A DNA stretch of 6,877 bases from Clostridiales bacterium (lineage in GTDB: Bacteria; Bacillota; Clostridia; Lachnospirales; WQUN01): contig JAISZF010000076.1 in NCBI GenBank assembly GCA_031269415.1, positions 1 through 6,877 of the forward strand, in the 5' to 3' direction. Below, in pieces: positions 1 through 6,115 of the stretch (position 1 is the stretch's first letter; each line of letters starts with the position of its first letter). The notes under the pieces were generated by a model, which was not told the origin of the DNA, did no database searches, and saw nothing but the letters and a program-made list of their open reading frames with translations. A program made the position numbers and the translations under genes.

Positions 1-492
1 CATAACCACGAACAGGAACGGGACATACAAAACACCCAGATCGATAGGTTTGCTGAGAAACGGGACATATATCTCCGTCTGACCTGGAGATTGCCGCAGT
101 TGCGTCAGATAAACCGCGAAAACGGCGGTGATTAAGATCTGCCCGAGCATCTTCTGCCACGCCCGGAGTCCCAGCGAACGCTTCAGGACCACCTTAATAT
201 AGTCGTCAATAAATCCAATCACTCCAAACCCCAATGTTACCAGTACCAGCGCCATACTCTCGGAATGCGGGCCGATAAAAAACATGGAGATCAATACGAA
301 GCTGAGGATAATAACCAGGCCGCCCATCGTGGGCGTGCCGGCCTTTTTCAGATGTTCGGCGGGGCCGTCCGATCTTACGTATTGGCCGAATTTCAGTTGA
401 GCCAGCTTTGGTATGATAATCGGGCAAAAAATAATATTCAAAGCGAACGCGCCCAGTGCCGCGTATACCGCGGACGACAAATCGTTATCCAT
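1..492 (-). CDS. mraY: Phospho-N-acetylmuramoyl-pentapeptide-transferase MraY (3' end outside window)
   Basis: This is the N-terminal 164 residues of MraY, read off the left edge; the family is usually about 320-360 residues. MraY is a polytopic membrane enzyme that transfers phospho-MurNAc-pentapeptide from UDP to undecaprenyl phosphate, making lipid I. Visible hallmarks are GPAEHLKKAGTPTMGG at residues 43-58 and GFIDDYIKVV at 93-102, whose Asp96-Asp97 pair is the family's first catalytic/Mg-binding motif. This is followed by KRSLGLRAWQK (104-114). Hydrophobic segments fall near residues 8-29, 56-74, 81-95 and 117-130, which fits the known topology. The start ATG (492-490) overlaps the murF stop by 8 bp (ATGGATAA). 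GAGGAT sits 6 nt upstream inside murF, so translation is probably coupled. It is the last visible gene of the spoVD-murE-murF-mraY operon. Confidence 0.96.
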   Translation of the reverse strand, partial: MDNDLSSAVYAALGAFALNIIFCPIIIPKLAQLKFGQYVRSDGPAEHLKKAGTPTMGGLVIILSFVLISMFFIGPHSESMALVLVTLGFGVIGFIDDYIKVVLKRSLGLRAWQKMLGQILITAVFAVYLTQLRQSPGQTEIYVPFLSKPIDLGVLYVPFLFVVM

Positions 493-1870
493 GCTGATCC
501 TCTTTCCCGCGTTTCAGTGTTTCGACGATATACTCCAGTCCCATACCGCGTGAAGCCTTAACCAGCACTGTGCTGTCCGGTTTAATAAGCCTGTTAACCG
601 CCTCGCCGCATTCTTCTTTTGTCTTAAAATGAAAGGCTTCCTGTTCCCCGCTCTTATTGTCAGTGAAACCTTGGAATATGTGCCCGGAGAGTTCGCCTAC
701 GCAGATTAATGTTCGCACGTTCGATTCAGCCGCCGCTTTCCCGACCCGGTAATGCAGTTCCGGGGCGAATCCGCCCAATTCAAACATATCGCCCAGTATC
801 GCCGCGGTATGGTTTGGCGCTCCGGCTAACACGGAAATCGCCGCTTCCATGGAATCCGGATTCGCGTTGTACACGTCGTTTATAATCTCAATATCGCCGC
901 TCCGAGTTATATCCATACGGTTTTTTGATGGTATGAAGGCCTCGATGCCGGTTTTTATCTGTTCTAAATTTAAACCCATGAGACATCCCACGGTTGCGGC
1001 GGCCAGAACGTTTGAAACCATGTGAACGCCGGGCGGCGTTATTTCTACCCTAATAGCTCTGTCATTCGCGTGTATAACACATGACTGCCTGAATAATCCC
1101 TCGCTCTGAATTTCATCCGCCCATACGTCCGCCGAGGAGTCTTTTGCGCTGTAGGTTATGACGCGCCCATCCCGCGCGCGTTCCGTTTCCGCTGACTTGC
1201 TCAGTAGATCGTCGTCGCCGTTCAGCACGCGTACCCCGTCGTCGGCCATATAGTCAAAGATCTCGGCCTTAGCCGCCAGAATGCCTTCGCGGCTGCCCAG
1301 GTTCTCAATATGAGCCACGCCTATGTTAGTTATCACACATATGTCCGGCCTGGCGATCCTGCTCAGGTTATGGATTTCACCGGCATGATTCATGCCCATT
1401 TCCAAAACCGCCGCCGTATACGAACCATCCAGCCGGAATACCATTCGCGGCAGGCCGATCTCGTTATTAAGATTGCCTTCTGTTTTCAGCGTTTTATATC
1501 CCTGTGACAGCACTGAAGCCGTAAGATCCTTGGTAGTGGTTTTACCCGCGCTGCCCGTTATCGCCACAATCGGCAGGCTGAAACGGTTTCTGTAATATAA
1601 GGCGATATCAGCGAGCGCCTTCAAGGTGGATTCCACAGCAATCACGCGCTCGCCGCCGCGCTCACTCAGCGCCGCGACAGCGCCCTTCGCGTACGCGTCC
1701 GTTATAAACGCGTGGCCGTCAAAGGTTGGACCTTTCAGCGGTATAAACAGTTTGCCCTCCAGATTGTCACGCGTATCCGTGGATACGCCCGAAATCAGCG
1801 CGGCCGGATCTAAATCATCGGGTAACTCCCCTCCGCAGGCTTTTGCCGCGTCTCTGACCGTAATATTCAT
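485..1870 (-). CDS. murF: UDP-N-acetylmuramoyl-tripeptide--D-alanyl-D-alanine ligase MurF
   Basis: This 461-residue, full-length cytoplasmic Mur ligase uses ATP to add the D-Ala-D-Ala dipeptide to UDP-MurNAc-tripeptide, the last soluble step of peptidoglycan precursor synthesis. The three-domain Mur plan is visible. The N-terminal substrate domain covers about 1-98 and includes STDTR at 30-34. The ATPase domain has P-loop GSAGKTTT at 106-113, the MurF-typical TEGNLNNEIGLP at 130-141, EMGMNHAGEI at 157-166, and ITNIGVAHIENLGS leading to AKAEI, where Lys201 is the likely carbamylated residue. The C-terminal domain has NDVYNANPDSM at 331-341, LGDMFELG at 359-366 and VLVKASRGMGLE at 435-446. DVYNANP and the NLNNEIG motif separate it from MurC, MurD and MurE. 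The ATG overlaps the murE stop in an ATGA junction, with GGAGG at 1882-1878, 7 nt upstream, which fixes the start and implies translational coupling. No missing residues or frameshifts were seen. Confidence 0.97.
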   Translation of the reverse strand: MNITVRDAAKACGGELPDDLDPAALISGVSTDTRDNLEGKLFIPLKGPTFDGHAFITDAYAKGAVAALSERGGERVIAVESTLKALADIALYYRNRFSLPIVAITGSAGKTTTKDLTASVLSQGYKTLKTEGNLNNEIGLPRMVFRLDGSYTAAVLEMGMNHAGEIHNLSRIARPDICVITNIGVAHIENLGSREGILAAKAEIFDYMADDGVRVLNGDDDLLSKSAETERARDGRVITYSAKDSSADVWADEIQSEGLFRQSCVIHANDRAIRVEITPPGVHMVSNVLAAATVGCLMGLNLEQIKTGIEAFIPSKNRMDITRSGDIEIINDVYNANPDSMEAAISVLAGAPNHTAAILGDMFELGGFAPELHYRVGKAAAESNVRTLICVGELSGHIFQGFTDNKSGEQEAFHFKTKEECGEAVNRLIKPDSTVLVKASRGMGLEYIVETLKRGKEDQHG

Positions 1871-3327
1871 CCCAAAGCCTCCAGCGCTTCCCTCGCCACT
1901 TCCACATCATCGAAATGTATGGTTTCGGCGCCGATAATCTGATAATTCTCATGGCCTTTGCCCGCCACGATCAACGTGTCTTCCGCCTCCAGCATGTTTA
2001 CACCCTTAAAGATCGCGCCGCGTCTGTCCGCTTCCACTATATAGGGGCAACTGGTCTCCTTAACACCCGCCTCGACCGCCTCAATGATCTTCATCGGATC
2101 CTCGCCGCGCGGGTTGTCGGAGGTGATTATACAGTAATCCGCCAATTCCCCGGCTATCTTGCCCATAATCGGACGCTTCGTGGCGTCGCGGTCGCCCCCG
2201 CACCCGAACAGGATTATAACGCATCCCTTTGTGAATTCACGCACCGCGTTTATGATATTCACTATCGAATCCGGGGAATGAGCGTAATCCACAATTACAT
2301 GCGCGCCGCGGCCGTTCGGGACATCCTGAATGCGCCCCGGTACGCCCTTCATACCGGACAAGGCTTTTTTTACGGATTCGACGGGTATCCTCATAGTCAT
2401 CGCCGCGCCAATCACCCCCAAGGCGTTGTATACGGTAAACCTGCCTTTGATGGGAATGAAAAACTCCTCCGGCTTCCCGTCTATATCCACCCTGAATTCC
2501 ACTCCGTTTTCCAGATACTCTATGCGTTCCGCCTTCAGATCGCTCTCGCGGTCAACGCTGAACGTAATGAGGCTGTCGCAGGTACTATGCGTTAAAAGGT
2601 ATCGGCCCGCCTCACTGTCCGCGTTCACGACGCCATGCCTGCTCTGCTTAAAGAGTTTGGCCTTGGCGAGCATATAGTTTTCCATTGTTTTATGAAAGTC
2701 CAGATGATCCTGCGTAAGGTTAGTAAATATCGACGTGTTGAACTGTACGCCCTCCAGTTTCTCGAACGCCAGCGCCTGCGAGGATACCTCCATTACCACG
2801 TCGTTGACCTTTTCGTCCTTCATGGCGGAAAAGATCCGCTGCAGCTCCACAGGGTCGGGCGTAGTGGAGGTATCGTAATGTATATCCAGCTTCTGGCCGC
2901 CTATTTTCGCGCCTAATGTCCCGATAACCCCTGTTTTATGGTTAAACTGTTGGAGAACGGTCTCCATCATATATGTCGTCGTGGTTTTGCCCTTAGTGCC
3001 GGTTACGCCGATCAGATTGAACGCTTCCGAAGGGCGGTAAAAGAAATTAGCGGCGGCTATCGACAGGGCTTTACGCGTATCAGCCGCTTTAACGATCGTT
3101 ATATTTTCAGGATATTCCTTCTGAGCCTCGCACACGATAATCGCCGCCGCTCCGGACGCCGCCGCCGCTTTTATGAATAAATGACCGTTCTCCCTCAGGC
3201 CCTTAAGACAGATAAACAGGGATCCGTACTGAACTTTACGCGAATCTATGACAATATCCTCAACCTCAACATTCTTTCCCTGAATCCATGAGGTGCTAAT
3301 ACCCCTCAGGACTTCCTTCAGCATCAT
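1867..3327 (-). CDS. murE: UDP-N-acetylmuramoyl-L-alanyl-D-glutamate--2,6-diaminopimelate ligase MurE
   Basis: This 486-residue, full-length Mur ligase adds the third amino acid of the stem peptide to UDP-MurNAc-L-Ala-D-Glu using ATP. The N-terminal domain includes IDSRKV at 27-32. The ATPase domain has P-loop GTKGKTTT at 110-117, TTPDP at 155-159, EVSSQAL at 180-186, and FTNLTQDHLDFH running into Y-x-x-AK, with Lys222 the likely carbamylated residue. The C-terminal domain has DYAHSPDS at 347-354, GCGGDRDATKRPIMG at 375-389, SDNPRGEDP at 403-411 and GKGHE at 456-460. DNPR (404-407) is the signature of meso-diaminopimelate-adding enzymes; lysine-adding MurE differs there. The stem peptide is therefore predicted to carry meso-DAP. 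AAAGGAG at 3343-3337 lies 9 nt before the first of two consecutive ATGs, so I chose the first; the second would shorten the protein by one residue. The gene starts 15 bp after spoVD and its stop overlaps the murF start. Confidence 0.97.
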   Translation of the reverse strand: MMLKEVLRGISTSWIQGKNVEVEDIVIDSRKVQYGSLFICLKGLRENGHLFIKAAAASGAAAIIVCEAQKEYPENITIVKAADTRKALSIAAANFFYRPSEAFNLIGVTGTKGKTTTTYMMETVLQQFNHKTGVIGTLGAKIGGQKLDIHYDTSTTPDPVELQRIFSAMKDEKVNDVVMEVSSQALAFEKLEGVQFNTSIFTNLTQDHLDFHKTMENYMLAKAKLFKQSRHGVVNADSEAGRYLLTHSTCDSLITFSVDRESDLKAERIEYLENGVEFRVDIDGKPEEFFIPIKGRFTVYNALGVIGAAMTMRIPVESVKKALSGMKGVPGRIQDVPNGRGAHVIVDYAHSPDSIVNIINAVREFTKGCVIILFGCGGDRDATKRPIMGKIAGELADYCIITSDNPRGEDPMKIIEAVEAGVKETSCPYIVEADRRGAIFKGVNMLEAEDTLIVAGKGHENYQIIGAETIHFDDVEVAREALEALG

Positions 3328-3342
3328 AACAGTGTTCTCCTT

Positions 3343-5307
3343 TCAAGCCATATCGTCAGATTTCCGCAGATATATCACAACCTTAGCTTTCAGGTTCAGC
3401 GTTTCTCCGGGCAATGGGAATTGCTCGGCCACGACGTCGCCTTCACCGGCTGTCTCCACAGTCAGGCCCGCGTCTGTAAGTATCTTCTTCGCTTCCTGCG
3501 TTGTGAGGCCGCGGACGTCCGGAACCTCTATCCGGGCGGCTTCAGGCAGGCCGCTCTCTTCTTGCGAATATTCGGGCTTTACGTTCAGATACGGCAGCGC
3601 GTTTTCCAGCACTTCCTTCATAACCGGTCCCGCCACGGCGCCCCCGTAATATGAGCCTTGGGGTTCGTCAATAAGCACCAGCGCCATCACCTGCGGGTTT
3701 TCGGCGGGGGCGAAGGCTAAAAATGAGGCTATATATTTGCCGCTGCGACGCGGCAGTTTCTCGGAGGTAGCCGTCTTCCCGCCCACGCGGTAGCCGGCGA
3801 TATACGTCTTGTTGCCCGTTCCCGAAAACACGACGCTTTCCAGTATCATCTTCATCGTTTCAGACGTCTCTTCGGAAACCACCTGACGGCCCTGTTCATA
3901 CTTGAAGGTTTCAACCGTCTCTCCCTTATCGTCTATCAATTGGGCGCCGAAGTGCGGTGTAACCAAGTATCCGCCGTTCACCGTGGCCGAGGCGGCGCGC
4001 AGCAACTGAATGGGCGTAATAGCGAGCGACTGGCCGAAACTCATGGTAGCTAATTCAACCGGGCCAATCTTATCCGCTTTATACATAATACCCGTAGCCT
4101 CGCCCGGCAGATCGATGCCCGTTTTTTCATTGAAACCGAATTTGATTAGATAATCATAGAACTTATCCGCGCCCAAGCGCGAAGCGACTTCCATAAATAC
4201 GGGGTTACAGGAATTCTGTACGCCCTCCACAAATGTTTCGCCGCCGTGTGCGCGAGGATAGCGCCAGCATTTAATCTGCCTGCCCCCGACCGTGACGGAA
4301 CCGCTGCAGGAGAATGTACTGTTTACATTCACCACGTTTTCTTCCAATCCGGCTGCCGAAGTCACAATCTTAAAAGTCGAACCCGGCTCATATGTATCGT
4401 TCAGCGAAAAATTCCTCCACATTTGATTCAAGCTGTCGCCTTTTTCCTTTTCAGAAAGGGTATCCCATACGGCGGCCAGCTCCGGATCATTTATGGTAAA
4501 GGGATCGTTGAGATCGAAGTCCGGCTTATTTGCCATTGCCAGGATCTCACCGTTCTGCGGGTTCATAATGATAATAGCTCCGCGTTTAGCGTTCTTGATC
4601 TCAATAGTTTTTTCGATCGTCTGCTCCGCGTACTCCTGCAACACCACATCAAGGCTGGTGACAAGATTATACCCTTGAACCGGAGCCTGGCGGTAAGAAC
4701 GCCCTTGCGGCAATTCACGGCCGGCTACGTCTGTTTCTGTCAGAATCTTACCAGGCGAGCCTTTCAGGTATTGTTCGTACTTTGCCTCCAACCCGATAAT
4801 ACCCTGGTTATCTTTTCCGACAAATCCCAGCACTTGCGAGGCAAGTGTCGAAAACGGGTAAACGCGCTTTATATCTTCGTCCACCACGACGCCGGGCAGG
4901 TTAAGCGCGCGTATCGCGTCGGCTTCCTCCTTTTTTACCTTTGTTTTAATTCTCTCCAACGCAACCTTTTTTGAAACCTTCTGTAATACCGTATTATAAT
5001 CCAACTGCAGCCTTTCGGACAAGACCTTCGCAACCTCTTCTTCATCTTTTATTTGACTGTGTATAACACTAACCGACGCCACAGTTTCTGAAACGGCAAG
5101 TCCGACCATATTTCGGTCCAATATTTCGCCGCGCTCCGGTGTTATCAGACGATCGCGCGTCTGCTGCTCATATGCCATTTTCTGCAGATCGTCTCCCATA
5201 AACGCCTGAATGTAGAATACACGCCCAACAAGCGCCGCTATCGCCAGCTCTAAAACCACCAGTATGAAAACTATCTTCTTTTTAATATCTATCGACGGTT
5301 TATCCAT
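3343..5307 (-). CDS. spoVD: SpoVD/FtsI-type class B penicillin-binding protein with one PASTA domain
   Basis: This 654-residue monofunctional transpeptidase (class B PBP) cross-links peptidoglycan outside the membrane. Its order is: a 10-residue cytoplasmic tail; one membrane helix at about 11-33; a pedestal domain with RGEILDRN at 59-66 and YPFSTLASQVLGFVG at 150-164; the transpeptidase domain at about 240-570; and one PASTA domain at about 593-648 (IEVPDVRG onward). Catalytic motifs are STFK at 310-313 (nucleophile Ser310), SCN at 366-368 and KTAT at 511-514. The last is usually KTGT, so Gly is replaced by Ala. Length, the single PASTA and long stretches match B. subtilis SpoVD as I recall it, including QNSCNP and KTGIDL. 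Cys347 and Cys367 correspond to SpoVD's redox-active pair. A division-type FtsI role cannot be excluded, because no other PBP is visible here. The start is fixed by GAGGTGAT at 5318-5311. It is first gene of the minus-strand operon. No ftsL precedes it. Confidence 0.93.
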   Translation of the reverse strand: MDKPSIDIKKKIVFILVVLELAIAALVGRVFYIQAFMGDDLQKMAYEQQTRDRLITPERGEILDRNMVGLAVSETVASVSVIHSQIKDEEEVAKVLSERLQLDYNTVLQKVSKKVALERIKTKVKKEEADAIRALNLPGVVVDEDIKRVYPFSTLASQVLGFVGKDNQGIIGLEAKYEQYLKGSPGKILTETDVAGRELPQGRSYRQAPVQGYNLVTSLDVVLQEYAEQTIEKTIEIKNAKRGAIIIMNPQNGEILAMANKPDFDLNDPFTINDPELAAVWDTLSEKEKGDSLNQMWRNFSLNDTYEPGSTFKIVTSAAGLEENVVNVNSTFSCSGSVTVGGRQIKCWRYPRAHGGETFVEGVQNSCNPVFMEVASRLGADKFYDYLIKFGFNEKTGIDLPGEATGIMYKADKIGPVELATMSFGQSLAITPIQLLRAASATVNGGYLVTPHFGAQLIDDKGETVETFKYEQGRQVVSEETSETMKMILESVVFSGTGNKTYIAGYRVGGKTATSEKLPRRSGKYIASFLAFAPAENPQVMALVLIDEPQGSYYGGAVAGPVMKEVLENALPYLNVKPEYSQEESGLPEAARIEVPDVRGLTTQEAKKILTDAGLTVETAGEGDVVAEQFPLPGETLNLKAKVVIYLRKSDDMA

Positions 5308-5310
5308 ATA

Positions 5311-5318
5311 ATCACCTC
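5311..5318 (-). promoter_or_regulatory. Strong ribosome binding site of spoVD
   Basis: Read on the minus strand, GAGGTGAT matches eight consecutive bases of the Shine-Dalgarno consensus. Its GAGG core is 7 nt from the ATG at 5307-5305. It decides the start codon and predicts efficient initiation for the first gene of the operon. Confidence 0.85.
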
Positions 5319-5363
5319 TATTTGTTTACATATATATATGAAATCAGTCGGGGAACTATGAAA

Positions 5364-5386
5364 CGGAGGTATATTCACAATATCCG
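5364..5386. repeat. Short imperfect inverted repeat in the spoVD leader
   Basis: The core ATATT-CAC-AATAT at 5371-5383 is a perfect 5-bp inverted repeat around a 3-nt centre. It is flanked by CGG (5364-5366) and CCG (5384-5386), which could pair across an asymmetric 4-nt bulge. It lies between the predicted spoVD transcription start and its ribosome binding site. It could be a weak hairpin or a protein-binding dyad, but an AT-rich palindrome this short can easily arise by chance. Confidence 0.3.
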
Positions 5387-5429
5387 AGCTAAATGACATA
5401 AATATCCATAAAACCATAATTATTAAGTT

Positions 5430-5455
5430 ATTATATCATAATCAGTTGCTTTCAA
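5430..5455 (-). promoter_or_regulatory. Candidate sigma-A promoter for the spoVD-murE-murF-mraY operon
   Basis: On the minus strand, TATAAT occupies 5435-5430 and is preceded by TGA (5438-5436), giving a full extended -10 element (TGnTATAAT). TTGAAA at 5455-5450 matches the -35 consensus in five of six bases, but the spacer is only 14 bp, shorter than the usual 16-18. The extended -10 may therefore be the main determinant. Transcription would start near 5423 and give a leader of about 115 nt. A housekeeping promoter here would mean the SpoVD-type PBP is made together with the essential mur enzymes. Confidence 0.55.
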
Positions 5456-5576
5456 TAATATCGTGTAGAAATATACATAATAAAAATGCTGAGTTTAGAT
5501 ATTTGATAGAGTTAAAGGATAGAATAACATAGAAAAATAAAGAAAATACTAAAACATGAAAAACATACGTTCCGAC

Positions 5577-5604
5577 TAGACCTTTTTGTTTAATGCTTTA
5601 TAAT
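5577..5604 (+). promoter_or_regulatory. Candidate sigma-A promoter for mraZ-rsmH
   Basis: A perfect TATAAT lies at 5599-5604. TAGACC at 5577-5582 matches TTGACA in four of six positions, with a 16-bp spacer. Transcription would start near 5611, leaving a leader of about 58 nt that contains the MraZ-box-like repeats. A poorer alternative, TTGATA/TAACAT, lies upstream at 5503-5530. Confidence 0.6.
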
Positions 5605-5628
5605 GAATTCATCGGTGAATTGTTACAG

Positions 5629-5660
5629 AAAGTGGTAGCAAGGGGTAGACTTTGGAAGGG
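5629..5660 (+). promoter_or_regulatory. Putative MraZ operator: three 10-bp direct repeats
   Basis: Three consecutive 10-nt units start at 5631, 5641 and 5651: AGTGGTAGCA, AGGGGTAGAC and TTTGGAAGGG. All share GG at unit positions 4-5 and AG at 7-8. The first is embedded in AAAGTGG (5629-5635). MraZ proteins of E. coli and Mycoplasma are known to bind GTGG/TGGG-type repeats with about this spacing upstream of their own gene. The position, between the predicted promoter and the mraZ start, is where such boxes lie. The third unit overlaps the mraZ ribosome binding site, so bound MraZ could hinder both transcription and translation. Binding itself is inferred. Confidence 0.65.
5654..5660 (+). promoter_or_regulatory. 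Ribosome binding site of mraZ
   Basis: GGAAGGG lies 8 nt before the ATG at 5669. It is an imperfect Shine-Dalgarno, and it is shared with the third MraZ-box-like repeat. Confidence 0.6.
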
Positions 5661-5668
5661 CGCCTCAT

Positions 5669-6097
5669 ATGTTTCGCGGAGAGTTTACGCACAGCATGGA
5701 CAGCAAGGGCAGGATCGTTATGCCGGCAAAATTTCGGGAAGGTTTAGGCACAAGCTTTATTGTTACCCGCGGTATGGACAAGTGTTTGTTGGTATACACA
5801 ATGCCCGCGTGGGAAATTATAGAGTCCAAGGCCTCCCAACTGCCCATCACCGACCGTGACGCGCGCAGATTTCTGCGTTATTTCATCGGCGCCGCGAATG
5901 AGGCCGAGCCCGACGCCCAGGGGCGTTTTATCATTCCGCAGTCGCTCAGGGAACACGCGGATCTAAAGAAGGACGTCGTATCCCTTGGCTTAAGCAACCG
6001 TATCGAGATTTGGAGCAAGAAACATTGGGATGAATATTACGCGCAAAACGACATTGACGACGCGTTGGCTGAAAAGATGTCGCAATTAGGCATATGA
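5669..6097 (+). CDS. mraZ: Transcriptional regulator MraZ
   Basis: This 142-residue protein has the normal family length. MraZ is a ring-forming DNA-binding protein made of two SpoVT-AbrB-like swapped-hairpin domains. It controls the dcw cluster, as a repressor in E. coli and an activator in Mycoplasma. Each half carries the family's DxxxR motif: DSKGR at 11-15, within MDSKGRIVMPAKFR, and DAQGR at 82-86, within DAQGRFIIPQSLR. Other typical stretches are the N-terminal FRGEFTHSMD, GMDKCLLVY at 35-43 and NRIEIWSKKHWDEY at 110-123. The start is set by GGAAGGG 8 nt upstream. mraZ is first in the plus-strand operon, 18 nt ahead of rsmH. The three 10-bp repeats just upstream suggest autoregulation. 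It is read away from spoVD and the mur genes it normally precedes. Confidence 0.97.
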   Translation: MFRGEFTHSMDSKGRIVMPAKFREGLGTSFIVTRGMDKCLLVYTMPAWEIIESKASQLPITDRDARRFLRYFIGAANEAEPDAQGRFIIPQSLREHADLKKDVVSLGLSNRIEIWSKKHWDEYYAQNDIDDALAEKMSQLGI

Positions 6098-6115
6098 CCG
6101 ATCGGATGTGCGCTT

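Larger units (their letters stand above)
5308..5668. other. Divergent intergenic region between spoVD and mraZ
   Basis: This is a 361 bp non-coding stretch, clearly more AT-rich than the flanking genes. It separates two operons read away from each other. It holds one candidate promoter per direction (minus strand about 5430-5455, plus strand 5577-5604), the Shine-Dalgarno sites of spoVD and mraZ, and a three-unit 10-bp repeat just before mraZ. The spoVD leader also has a short palindrome and a spaced TTATG repeat. I find no convincing small gene, tRNA, riboswitch fold or rho-independent terminator. None would be expected to terminate here, since both flanking genes are transcribed outward. 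The stretch at about 5460-5575 is purine- and A-rich on the plus strand and otherwise featureless. Confidence 0.85.

Noticed and set aside
1915..2595. A 226-codon plus-strand open frame inside murE.
   Set aside because: It is antisense to a complete murE with all motifs intact, resembles no family I know, and has no operon context. It is a shadow frame.
4246..4974. A 242-codon plus-strand open frame inside the spoVD-type gene.
   Set aside because: It is antisense to conserved transpeptidase sequence, and its histidine- and cysteine-rich composition is typical of reverse-frame translation.
5289..5417. A 42-codon minus-strand reading frame in the spoVD leader that overlaps the spoVD start in another frame.
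   Set aside because: It has no Shine-Dalgarno sequence, it begins only a few nt after the predicted transcription start, and its composition is that of AT-rich non-coding DNA. Considered as a leader peptide but not supported.
5503..5530. A second plus-strand promoter-like pair, TTGATA and TAACAT with a 16-bp spacer.
   Set aside because: Its -10 is a poor match, and a perfect TATAAT lies closer to mraZ. Such pairs are common in AT-rich DNA.
5556..5579. A seven-codon plus-strand frame (ATG to TAG) just upstream of the mraZ promoter.
   Set aside because: It is very short, lies upstream of the likely transcription start and has no ribosome binding site.
5308..5668. Search for a mobile element or transferred segment that could have caused the divergent arrangement.
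   Set aside because: No transposase fragment, terminal inverted repeat, target duplication or integration-site tRNA is visible, and GC and codon use look similar in both arms.
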